Source: Bacillota bacterium
Lineage (GTDB): Bacteria > Bacillota > Clostridia > Peptostreptococcales > Anaerovoracaceae
Direction of reading: 5' to 3'
DNA length: 25,344 nucleotides
NCBI GenBank assembly: GCA_905372035.1
Contig: CAJPNN010000016.1
Location: 1-25,344 of the forward strand
Part shown: piece by piece, positions 14,863 through 22,746 of the stretch
How positions within the stretch are numbered: the stretch's first letter is position 1
Layout of the letters: every line of letters begins with the position of its first letter
Position numbers and translations under genes: made by a program
Notes under the pieces: model-generated
What the model saw: the letters and a program-made list of their open reading frames with translations, nothing else
What the model was told of the DNA's origin: nothing
The model's database searches: none

Positions 14863-16885
14863 AGATCACTTCAAATTCTATCTCTCTCATCGTGACATTT
14901 GCTGATGTCAGCACCACCCGTACCTCCTGACCCAGCGAATATGTTTTGCCTGTCCGCATTCCTATAAGTGATATCTTCTTGCTTTTATATTCATAGAAAT
15001 CATCTCGCAAATTCTCAAGCCTCACCATTCCCTCTATTGTATTCGGAAGCTGCACAAAAAATCCATATCCCGTCACACCGGATATTACCCCATAAAAAAC
15101 TTCTCCTATATGATCCGCCATATATTCCGTCATTTTAAGCTTATTCACTTCTCTCTCCAGTTCGACAGCTTTTCTTTCCGATGCGGATGAAAGTGCAGCA
15201 GCCTCTTCTACCGATCCCGTATAGCGTTTCTTAAGTTCGGAGACGGAATAATCACAACTTATTATGTCTTTTATTATTCTATGTATCATAAGATCCGGAT
15301 ATCTTCTTATAGGTGATGTGAAATGACAATAATACTGTGTTCCCAGTCCGAAATGTCCCAAGCACCGAACATCATAGTATGCCTTTTTCATAGAACGCAA
15401 CAACAATGTACTCACAACAGATTCATATGCCTTTCCTTTGACTTTATTTAAAAGATTGTTGATCTCTGCGGAATGTATTCCTTTATTTTGAATCTTTATA
15501 TCAAGTCCCAATGTCCCGATATATTCTTTAACTTCTTTTATCTTATCCAAATCAGGCTTTTCATGCACTCTGTATATAAAAGGTTCTTCAAGCCAGTAAA
15601 AATGTTCCGCTACAGTTTCATTAGCTAGGAGCATAAATTCTTCGATAAGTTTATTTGCCACTCTTCTTTCTGAAACTTCAACAGCTGATACCTTGCCCTT
15701 CTTATCTAAAATTATATTAGGCTCGTCAAAATCGAATTCTATGCTCCCGCGCTTCTCTCTCTTTCGGAACAAAATTCCCGCAAGTTCTCCCATGAGCATC
15801 AAATCCTTTGCTATTTCAGGTTCACGCTTATGTAAAGAAGCGTTCTTCCCCTCAAGCAAATCTGAAACTTCCGTATAAACAAGCCTTGCTTTTGAATGAA
15901 TAACACTGTTAAAAATCTCATGGTCGATAATATTACCTTCTCTGTCAACTTCCATATTTACGGAAAGTGCAAGTCTGTCCACGCCCGGATTAAGACTGCA
16001 TATCCCGTTTGAAAGCTTTTTAGGGAGCATCGGAACTACCTGATCGATTAAATATACGCTGTTCCCCCGCTCAAGCGCTTCTTTATCCAAAGCACTTCCC
16101 TGTCTTACATAATGACTGACGTCTGCAATATGTACGCCCAAAAGATAAGTCCCTCTCTCCGTTATTTTCAAAGAAACGGCATCGTCAAAATCCTTGGAAT
16201 CCGCTCCGTCTATTGTGAAAATTCTCTCGGTTCTTAAATCACGTCTCCCTTTCATATCTCTTTTCAATACTTTTGATGAAATATGTTTGGCCTCACTATC
16301 CGCAATATCGGAAAATTCCGCAGGTATTCCGGCATCCGCTATCATTGCCTTTATATCCGCACCGTGAGAATTTCGCTTAGCTATTATCTTCGTGATTTTC
16401 CCTTCCGGAGAATTTTTATCGTTCTCAGGCCACGACGTAATCTCTACAAACACTTTATCGCCATTTTTAGCATTGAGAATATTTTTTCCTTCAACAAAAA
16501 TATCCTTATGTATTTTTTTGTTTTCCGGAATCACAAAACCGTATCCTTTTACTTTTTCAAAAGTTCCTACATAGCCTATCTTATCTCTTTTTATAATTTT
16601 AACGACTTTACCCTCGGATTTTCCGGAAAATCGTTTAACATCTGTTGACGAAATCCTTACCAAATCTCCGTCAAAGGCTCCTCCCAAGCTTTTTGCCGGC
16701 ACAAATACATCTTTTGAATTATCCGTTTCTCCCAAAGGCGTGACAAAACCGAACCCCTTTCTTGTAACCGATAAGGTCCCCTCAATCATATCATTATTGT
16801 TTAACCTAATATTTTTATTAATCTTTTTATTTTTGTTAATATTTCTATATATACTTTCAGCCTTGGAATTTCTTTTTTTCTTCAA
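14861..16885 (-). CDS. rnr: Ribonuclease R, form lacking the N-terminal helix-turn-helix
   Basis: Processive 3'-5' exoribonuclease of the RNB family that degrades structured RNA. The 674 residues comprise a Lys/Asn-rich tail (1-33), two cold-shock domains (about 34-97 and 103-170; KGFGFVTP and KGYGFVIP), the RNB catalytic domain with TIDGADSKDFDDAVSL (224-239) and HFTSPIRRYPDLMIHR, and an S1 domain near the C-terminus. Many RNase R proteins (about 750-800 residues) carry a winged helix before the cold-shock domains; it is absent here. The start is TTG 16885, with AGGTG upstream; the next in-frame ATG would remove the basic tail. The usual following gene smpB is not present. Confidence 0.93.
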   Translation of the reverse strand: MKKKRNSKAESIYRNINKNKKINKNIRLNNNDMIEGTLSVTRKGFGFVTPLGETDNSKDVFVPAKSLGGAFDGDLVRISSTDVKRFSGKSEGKVVKIIKRDKIGYVGTFEKVKGYGFVIPENKKIHKDIFVEGKNILNAKNGDKVFVEITSWPENDKNSPEGKITKIIAKRNSHGADIKAMIADAGIPAEFSDIADSEAKHISSKVLKRDMKGRRDLRTERIFTIDGADSKDFDDAVSLKITERGTYLLGVHIADVSHYVRQGSALDKEALERGNSVYLIDQVVPMLPKKLSNGICSLNPGVDRLALSVNMEVDREGNIIDHEIFNSVIHSKARLVYTEVSDLLEGKNASLHKREPEIAKDLMLMGELAGILFRKREKRGSIEFDFDEPNIILDKKGKVSAVEVSERRVANKLIEEFMLLANETVAEHFYWLEEPFIYRVHEKPDLDKIKEVKEYIGTLGLDIKIQNKGIHSAEINNLLNKVKGKAYESVVSTLLLRSMKKAYYDVRCLGHFGLGTQYYCHFTSPIRRYPDLMIHRIIKDIISCDYSVSELKKRYTGSVEEAAALSSASERKAVELEREVNKLKMTEYMADHIGEVFYGVISGVTGYGFFVQLPNTIEGMVRLENLRDDFYEYKSKKISLIGMRTGKTYSLGQEVRVVLTSANVTMREIEFEVI

Positions 16886-16931
16886 TCTTTCACCTCATAA
16901 AAATCTCTTCACTATCCCGTTCTTCTTAAAT

Positions 16932-16968
16932 AAGATAAAACACAGGATATGAGCCTGTGTTTTATCTT
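16932..16968 (-). terminator. Terminator after hppA
   Basis: AAGATAAAACACAGG (16932-16946) and CCTGTGTTTTATCTT (16954-16968) form a perfect 15-bp stem around a 7-nt loop, starting 36 bp past the hppA stop. The minus-strand right arm is itself T-rich and is followed by ATTTAAG. It separates hppA from rnr, leaving about 46 bp before the rnr start, where I see no convincing promoter. Confidence 0.75.
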
Positions 16969-17003
16969 GTTTATAATACTGAATCATTATATTACTTTAT
17001 ATG

Positions 17004-19037
17004 TTACATTGCAAGAAGTCCCCCGAATTTTAAGAACAGAGGTCCGAAAGCTACAGCAACGATAGTCATAAGTTTAATAAGGATATTTATCGACGGACCG
17101 GAAGTATCTTTAAACGGATCTCCCACCGTATCTCCGACAACTGCCGCCTTATGAGGATCACTTCCTTTTCCTCCGAAGTTGCCTTCTTCGATAAATTTCT
17201 TTGCATTATCCCATGCACCGCCTGCATTTGCCATCATAATGGCAAGCAGCACGCCTGCCGAAAGCGCTCCTGCAAGCATTCCGCCGAGAGCCTCGGTCCC
17301 AAGTACAAAACCTACAGCCAGAGGCGCTACTATAGCTAAAAGTCCCGGTGCCACCATCTCTCTTAATGCTGCTTTAGTACTGATGTCAACGCAAGTTGCA
17401 TAATCGGGTTTTGATGTACCTTTCATAATTCCCGCATCTTCTCTGAATTGTCTTCTAACTTCTTCGATCATATCGTTTGCAGCCTTACCTACAGAATTCA
17501 TAGTCAAAGCCGAGAACAGGAACGGAAACATCGCGCCTATGAACAATCCCGCTACTACCATAGGATTCAAAAGGCTTATCGCCTTAAGCCCTACAACTTG
17601 TGAATAAGAAGCAAACAGTGCAAGAGCTGTAAGCGTTGCGGATCCTATAGCAAATCCTTTACCTATGGCTGCTGTAGTGTTCCCTACCGAGTCAAGCTTA
17701 TCGGTTATCGTTCTGACACCGTCAGGAAGTTCAGCCATCTCTGCAATACCGCCGGCATTATCCGAAACCGGACCGTATGCATCCACCGCAACTGTAATTC
17801 CCGTAGTGGAAAGCATACCTACCGCTGCAAGAGCGATTCCGTAAAGTCCCGCACAACCGTTAGCAACCAAAATTCCTACTGCAACCACAATGATCGGCCA
17901 AACGGTAGAAAGCATTCCTACTGCAAAACCTCCAATAATAGTTGTTGCAGATCCTGTCTGTGACTGTTCCGCAATTTTCTTTACATGTCTGTAATCACCC
18001 GAAGTATATATTTCAGTAATTTTTCCTATCAGTACACCTACCACGAGTCCTGCAACAATAGCAACGGCAGGATTTATATTATCGAAAAATTTATAACTTA
18101 ATACAAACGAACAAACTACAACTATCAGTGCACTCACATACGTACCTATGTTAAGCGCCTTGGCAGGATTAGTGTTTTCTCCGCCTCTAACCATCAAAAC
18201 TCCCAAAATTGAAGCTAAAATTCCTATTCCGGATAAAACGAGCGGAAACACCGAACCTACCAACGGATCTAAATTGAAAGCACTTCCAAAAGCAGGCTTA
18301 ACGGTAGGAATCATAACTGCCAAAGTGATTGCGGATATTATAGATCCCACATATGATTCGAATAGGTCTGAACCCATTCCCGCAACGTCACCTACATTAT
18401 CACCTACGTTATCTGCAATAACCGCCGGATTTCTCGGATCATCTTCCGGTATACCTGCTTCTACCTTACCTACAAGGTCCGCTCCGACGTCGGCAGCTTT
18501 GGTATAAATACCTCCGCCTACACGTCCGAATAAAGCCATGGACGAAGCACCGAACCCGAAGCCTATTATAACCGATGAAGCTTTTGTGATACCTAAAATC
18601 ACGCAAACTCCGCCGATTCCCAAAAGACCGAGTCCTACTACGCAAAGTCCCATCACGGCTCCGCTCCTGAATGCGACGTTGAGTGCACCTTTCATACCTT
18701 CTTCTCTTGCCGCATTGGCGGTTCTTACGTTACCTTTTGTAGCAACCCTCATTCCGAAGAATCCTGCAAGCACGGAAAAGCATGCTCCTATAACATAAAG
18801 AATTGCAGTCTCCAAGTTTATACCTATACCCAATATAACTGCCAAGACAATGATTACGATTACCATCGTCCTGTACTCTCTTCTCAAGAATGCCATTGCG
18901 CCCTCTCTTATGTAGCCCGCAATCTCTTTCATTCTGTCAGTACCCTCACTCTTCTTTCCTATCCAAGAAGCAAGAACAAAAGCAACAATTAGTGCTATTA
19001 TTGCTGATACAGGTGCAAAAATAGCTAATGATTCCAT
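17004..19037 (-). CDS. hppA: Membrane-bound ion-pumping pyrophosphatase, predicted K+-dependent
   Basis: Integral membrane enzyme that couples PPi hydrolysis to H+ and/or Na+ export. The 677 residues have about 16 membrane helices and the family's acidic PPi/Mg-binding loops: DVGADLVGKVEAG, DNVGDNVGDVAGMGSDLFES, DAYGPVSDNAGGIAEM and GDTVGDPFKDTSGPS near the C-terminus. GNTTAAIGKG carries Ala456 and Gly459, the state found in K+-dependent enzymes; K+-independent relatives have Lys at the Ala site. Many K+-dependent members pump Na+, but I cannot assign the ion. A perfect AAGGAGGT precedes ATG 19037, suggesting high expression. It sits between secG and rnr, genes that are often close together elsewhere. 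Confidence 0.95.
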   Translation of the reverse strand: MESLAIFAPVSAIIALIVAFVLASWIGKKSEGTDRMKEIAGYIREGAMAFLRREYRTMVIVIIVLAVILGIGINLETAILYVIGACFSVLAGFFGMRVATKGNVRTANAAREEGMKGALNVAFRSGAVMGLCVVGLGLLGIGGVCVILGITKASSVIIGFGFGASSMALFGRVGGGIYTKAADVGADLVGKVEAGIPEDDPRNPAVIADNVGDNVGDVAGMGSDLFESYVGSIISAITLAVMIPTVKPAFGSAFNLDPLVGSVFPLVLSGIGILASILGVLMVRGGENTNPAKALNIGTYVSALIVVVCSFVLSYKFFDNINPAVAIVAGLVVGVLIGKITEIYTSGDYRHVKKIAEQSQTGSATTIIGGFAVGMLSTVWPIIVVAVGILVANGCAGLYGIALAAVGMLSTTGITVAVDAYGPVSDNAGGIAEMAELPDGVRTITDKLDSVGNTTAAIGKGFAIGSATLTALALFASYSQVVGLKAISLLNPMVVAGLFIGAMFPFLFSALTMNSVGKAANDMIEEVRRQFREDAGIMKGTSKPDYATCVDISTKAALREMVAPGLLAIVAPLAVGFVLGTEALGGMLAGALSAGVLLAIMMANAGGAWDNAKKFIEEGNFGGKGSDPHKAAVVGDTVGDPFKDTSGPSINILIKLMTIVAVAFGPLFLKFGGLLAM

Positions 19038-19061
19038 AAAAATACCTCCTTAGAAAAAAAC

Positions 19062-19091
19062 AATATAAAAATATTTATATAAACAGCACAA
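19062..19091 (-). promoter_or_regulatory. Weak candidate promoter of hppA
   Basis: On the minus strand, TTGTGC (19086-19091), 18 nt and TATATT (19062-19067) lie just before the AAGGAGGT site. The region is very AT-rich, so chance matches are likely. Confidence 0.3.
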
Positions 19092-19125
19092 GTACATTGA
19101 ATAAAACATAATCTGAAAAAATGAC

Positions 19126-19154
19126 AATAATTACTTACAGATAATAATTACTTA
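19126..19154. repeat. Direct repeat upstream of hppA
   Basis: AATAATTACTTA occurs at 19126-19137 and again at 19143-19154, with starts 17 bp apart, between the secG terminator and the hppA candidate promoter. It could be an operator with two sites or simple AT-rich drift. Confidence 0.4.
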
Positions 19155-19166
19155 ATAATTTAAATT

Positions 19167-19205
19167 AAATAACAGAAAACTAAGAGGCGTTACCAACACC
19201 TCTTA
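19167..19205 (-). terminator. Terminator after secG
   Basis: On the minus strand, TAAGAGGTGTT, loop GGT and AACGCCTCTTA form an 11-bp stem with one wobble pair (19181-19205), followed by GTTTTCTGTTATTT. It starts 23 bp after the secG stop. Confidence 0.8.
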
Positions 19206-19228
19206 AAATATACTCATGCTATTTAAAA

Positions 19229-19459
19229 CTACTGTAAAGCTACTAAAATTAGTGATATCATAATGAAAATAGCAGCTGAAACCGCAGAAATCCTTGTCAA
19301 TATCGCATCATATCCTCTACTCTTTTTCTTGCCGAAAAGCTGCTCCGCTCCACCGCTGATAGCGCCGGACAATCCTGCACTGTTGCTGGACTGTAATAAT
19401 ATACTTGCTATCAGGATTATGCAATCGACGGCAAGTACAATCATAAGAAACGTATTCAC
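19229..19459 (-). CDS. secG: Preprotein translocase subunit SecG
   Basis: Small accessory subunit of the SecYEG channel. The 76 residues form two membrane helices (about 4-22 and 53-74) joined by the conserved polar loop LLQSSNSAGLSGAISGG followed by AEQLFGKKKSRG. The start is GTG 19459, with GGGAGG 7 nt upstream. It is placed after the glycolytic genes and upstream of hppA and rnr; secG beside eno and rnr is a common Firmicutes arrangement, here changed by absence of eno and insertion of hppA. Confidence 0.94.
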   Translation of the reverse strand: MNTFLMIVLAVDCIILIASILLQSSNSAGLSGAISGGAEQLFGKKKSRGYDAILTRISAVSAAIFIMISLILVALQ

Positions 19460-19490
19460 CTCTACACCTCCCTTTATGTATAACTTCTAA

Positions 19491-19519
19491 AGTTTATCAT
19501 AAGACACCGTTAAAATCAA
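19491..19519 (-). promoter_or_regulatory. Candidate promoter of secG
   Basis: On the minus strand, TTGATT (19514-19519), 17 nt and TAAACT (19491-19496) stand about 32 nt before the GTG start of secG. Confidence 0.5.
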
Positions 19520-19599
19520 CTGTTTATACGAATTTTGTAAGACTTAACATAACTTAATCAAGTCGAGTTTTCAAAGCAAAATTCAACTTTCAGACAAAA

Positions 19600-20352
19600 T
19601 CAGGCATAACATTCGATTATGGCTGCAAAGCTGTCCGGCTTGAGACTTGCCCCACCGACAAGCGCACCGTCAATTTGCTCCATTCCGAGTATTTCTCGGG
19701 CATTTTCCAGCTTCACACTTCCCCCGTACTGAATTGTAATTTCCGAAGATATTTTATCATCATAAATTCCGGAAAGCACACTCCTTATGTGTCCGCACAT
19801 TTGATTCGCCTGCTCCCTACTCGCAACTTTACCCGTTCCTATCGCCCAAATAGGTTCATATGCCACTGTTATTTTCACGGCATCTTCCTTTGCAATATCC
19901 TTAAAAGCCTTAGTAAGCTGCATATCTACCAGATCAAATTCTTTACCGGCTTCTCTTTCTTTCAAAGACTCACCTACACATAGTATAGGTAACAAGTCCT
20001 TTTCAATACATTTTTTTAACTTTAAATTTACCGTATCATCGGTTTCACCGAAATATTGTCTTCTCTCGGAATGTCCGACAATAACAAAGTCTACTCCGAT
20101 TTCTTTCAACATATCTGCAGAAATTTCTCCGGTAAAAGCTCCTTCAGAATCATAATGCATATTTTGTGCGCCTATTTTGATTCCTGTACCGCTAAACTCC
20201 TTTTTTAATTCCGCAAGCTGAGTGAAAGGTGCAATTACAGCAACTTCCGCATCTGATTTTTTATATAAATTTTTAAATTCCTTCGCAAATGCTTTTGCTT
20301 CGGATGTTGTTTTATACATTTTCCAGTTTCCGGCAATAAAATGTTTTCTCAT
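19600..20352 (-). CDS. tpiA: Triosephosphate isomerase
   Basis: Interconverts dihydroxyacetone phosphate and glyceraldehyde 3-phosphate. It is a TIM barrel of 250 residues with all catalytic residues: GNWKM with Asn9 and Lys11, GHSERR with His94, and AYEPIWAIGTG with Glu166 and the mobile loop. The phosphate-binding QYGGSV lies near residue 210. GAGG precedes ATG 20352. It follows pgk at 77 bp with no convincing terminator, so the two are probably co-transcribed. Confidence 0.97.
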   Translation of the reverse strand: MRKHFIAGNWKMYKTTSEAKAFAKEFKNLYKKSDAEVAVIAPFTQLAELKKEFSGTGIKIGAQNMHYDSEGAFTGEISADMLKEIGVDFVIVGHSERRQYFGETDDTVNLKLKKCIEKDLLPILCVGESLKEREAGKEFDLVDMQLTKAFKDIAKEDAVKITVAYEPIWAIGTGKVASREQANQMCGHIRSVLSGIYDDKISSEITIQYGGSVKLENAREILGMEQIDGALVGGASLKPDSFAAIIECYA

Positions 20353-20429
20353 AATATCCTCATATCCTCCCGCCGTTTTTAATTTTGTCGCTTATGGTGT
20401 CACCTGATTTTTAACGAACAGAACTCTCG

Positions 20430-21617
20430 TTATTTATCCGCTAAAGCCGCTATCCCCGGAAGTTCCATTCCCTCAAGATATTCCAGTGATGCACCCCCGC
20501 CTGTAGATATATGCGTAATTTTATCTGCTAAATTAAACTTTGAAACCGCAGCCGCAGAATCTCCGCCTCCGATCACCGTCGTTCCCGGACAATCGGCCAC
20601 AGCTTCCGCTACCGCTTTGGTTCCGGATTCAAAATTGGACATTTCAAACACTCCCATAGGCCCGTTCCAAAGAACCGTTCTGGATTTTAAGATTTCTTTC
20701 CTGAAAATTTCGACGGACTTCGGACCGATATCAAGTCCCATCATATCTTTAGGTATATTTTCAACCGAAACAGTTTCTTTCACACTGTCATTTTTAAATT
20801 CCGATGCACAAACGACATCGACCGGCAAAAGTATCCTAACATCTTTTTTTCTTGCTTTGGCTAAAATCGTTCTGCAAAGCTCCAAGCTGTCATCGTCAAG
20901 TATTGATTTTCCTATACTCATACCTTCCGCTTTTATAAAAGTATATGCCATTCCTCCACCGATTATAAGGCTGTCCACTTTGTTTATCAGATTTTCTATC
21001 ACAGGTATTTTGTCCGCCACCTTGGCTCCGCCCATGATGGCAAGAAACGGTCTTTCCGGACTTTCAACAACTTCATGCAGGAACTTGACTTCTTTTTCTA
21101 TAAGAAATCCTGAGACTCCTTGCAGATACTTCGCCACGCCTGCCGTCGAACAATGCGCTCTATGCGCCGTACCGAATGCGTCATTCACAAAAATATCGCC
21201 AAGCTTTGCCAGTTGCTTTGAGAATTCATCTTTATTTTTTGTTTCTTCTTCTCTGAATCTGACGTTTTCGATCAGCATCATCTCTCCCGGCTTAAGCATG
21301 GACGCTCTTTCCAAAACCTTATCATCTACAACTTCATTGGACTTGGCAAATACTATATCCTTATCAAGCAATACCGCCAGTCTCTTCGCTACAGGCATCA
21401 GTGAATATTTTTCATCCGGAGAACCTTTCGGTCTCCCTAAATGTGACATCGCAACCAAACTCCCGCCATTATCCAATATGTACCTTATAGTAGGCAATGC
21501 GGCAACTATCCTTGTATCATCCGTTATATTTCCGTTTTCATCTATCGGAACATTGAAATCAAATCTCGCCAGGATTCTCTTTCCTGTAATATTTATATCT
21601 CTTACAGTCTTTTTCAT
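20430..21617 (-). CDS. pgk: Phosphoglycerate kinase
   Basis: Transfers phosphate from 1,3-bisphosphoglycerate to ADP. The 395 residues are the normal bacterial length. Motifs: RFDFNVP (18-24), MSHLGRPKG, NDAFGTAHRAHCST, GGAKVADKIPV, WNGPMGVFE and the C-terminal nucleotide site GGGDSAAAV. GGAGG (21624-21628) lies 6 nt before ATG 21617, only 2 nt past the T-run of the preceding terminator, so pgk is expressed by read-through or from a promoter hidden in the gap end. Confidence 0.97.
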   Translation of the reverse strand: MKKTVRDINITGKRILARFDFNVPIDENGNITDDTRIVAALPTIRYILDNGGSLVAMSHLGRPKGSPDEKYSLMPVAKRLAVLLDKDIVFAKSNEVVDDKVLERASMLKPGEMMLIENVRFREEETKNKDEFSKQLAKLGDIFVNDAFGTAHRAHCSTAGVAKYLQGVSGFLIEKEVKFLHEVVESPERPFLAIMGGAKVADKIPVIENLINKVDSLIIGGGMAYTFIKAEGMSIGKSILDDDSLELCRTILAKARKKDVRILLPVDVVCASEFKNDSVKETVSVENIPKDMMGLDIGPKSVEIFRKEILKSRTVLWNGPMGVFEMSNFESGTKAVAEAVADCPGTTVIGGGDSAAAVSKFNLADKITHISTGGGASLEYLEGMELPGIAALADK

Positions 21618-21630
21618 GACAAACCTCCAA

Positions 21631-21667
21631 AACTCTAAAAATTGAACTCGCCGACAGCGAGTTCAAT
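21631..21667 (-). terminator. Terminator between gap and pgk
   Basis: On the minus strand, ATTGAACTCGC, loop TGTCG and GCGAGTTCAAT form a perfect 11-bp stem (21641-21667), followed by TTTTTAGAGTTTT. It begins 16 bp after the gap stop and runs directly into the pgk ribosome binding site. It probably sets a gap:pgk expression ratio. Confidence 0.82.
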
Positions 21668-21683
21668 CCTTATTGCAAAAGTT

Positions 21684-22697
21684 TTATATACCCTGCTTTA
21701 TAACATAGCTCACTAAATCTGCCAGCCTGTTGGAATATCCCCATTCATTATCATACCACGAAAGAATTTTGACCATTTTGTTTTCCATCACCATCGTAGA
21801 AAGACCGTCCACTATTGATGACCTTTCATCTCCTCTGAAATCCATAGACACGAGAGGTTCCTCGGTATATCCCAATATGCCTTTCATTTCACTGTCCGCA
21901 GCAACTTTAAGCGCATTATTTATATCTTCAACAGTTGCCTCTTTTTCGATATCAAACACAACGTCAACCACTGAAACTGTAGGCGTTGGAACCCTCATTG
22001 CAAGCCCGTTAAGCTTTCCCTCAAGCTGTGGTAAAACTTTTGCCACAGCCCTTGCCGCACCTGTTGTCGTAGGTATCAGTGACAAGTTTGCGGCTCTTGC
22101 ACGTCTTAAATCTTTATGAGGCAGATCCAATATCCGCTGATCGTTCGTATAAGAATGCACCGTGATCATAAGCCCTCTTTCTATGCCGAACTCTCTATCT
22201 ATAATTTTAGCAACCGGAGCCAGACAATTTGTCGTACATGATGCGTTTGAAACAAAAATATGCTTTGCCGGATCATACGTTTCTTCATTTACGCCCATAA
22301 CAATCACACAATCCGCATCTTTACTCATAGATGAAAGTACTACTTTTTTAGCTCCCGCCTTTATGTGCTTTAAAGCGTCTTTTCTGTCTGAAAATTTTCC
22401 GGTCGATTCAATCACCAAATCAACGCCCAACTTTTTCCACGGCAATTTTTCGGGATCGGTCTCGGAAAAAATTTCAACTCTCTTGCCGTCTATAAGCAAG
22501 GCATCCTGTAAAATCTCAACTTCTTTATCAAAACGTCCGAAACAGCTGTCATATTTTATAAGATGTGCTAATGTCACTGCATCCGTGAGGTCATTTAAAG
22601 CAACTATTTCAAAATCTCTCTCCTCATCAAATACGATCTTCAAAGTGTTTCTTCCGATCCTACCCAATCCGTTTATAGCGACTTTTTTCTTTTCCAT
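21684..22697 (-). CDS. gap: Glyceraldehyde-3-phosphate dehydrogenase, NAD-type
   Basis: Phosphorylating GAPDH of glycolysis; 337 residues. Rossmann NGLGRIG (9-15); the second strand ends ALNDLTD with Asp36, which binds the adenosine ribose hydroxyls of NAD. The catalytic pair is Cys154 (SNASCTTNC) and His181 (TVHSYTNDQ). DLPHKDL (191-197) has the Leu-Pro pair typical of NAD-specific Bacillus GapA. The start is ATG 22697, with GGAGG 8 nt before it; the ATG at 22712 overlaps that site. It is the second of two adjacent gap genes and is followed by pgk. Confidence 0.95.
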   Translation of the reverse strand: MEKKKVAINGLGRIGRNTLKIVFDEERDFEIVALNDLTDAVTLAHLIKYDSCFGRFDKEVEILQDALLIDGKRVEIFSETDPEKLPWKKLGVDLVIESTGKFSDRKDALKHIKAGAKKVVLSSMSKDADCVIVMGVNEETYDPAKHIFVSNASCTTNCLAPVAKIIDREFGIERGLMITVHSYTNDQRILDLPHKDLRRARAANLSLIPTTTGAARAVAKVLPQLEGKLNGLAMRVPTPTVSVVDVVFDIEKEATVEDINNALKVAADSEMKGILGYTEEPLVSMDFRGDERSSIVDGLSTMVMENKMVKILSWYDNEWGYSNRLADLVSYVIKQGI

Positions 22698-22746
22698 GGC
22701 CGGTTCCTCCATCTTTCCGGTTTAAAATATCGGAATAATTCCGTGA

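Noticed and set aside
20617..21645. 342-codon plus-strand open frame opposite pgk
   Set aside because: Long antisense frame caused by pgk codon bias; Ser/Phe/Leu-rich, no family, no ribosome binding site, and it runs through the gap-pgk terminator.
22700..22745. Small inverted repeat CGGAATTATTCCG between the two gap genes as a terminator
   Set aside because: Only a 5-bp stem with a weak T-run; too weak to call.
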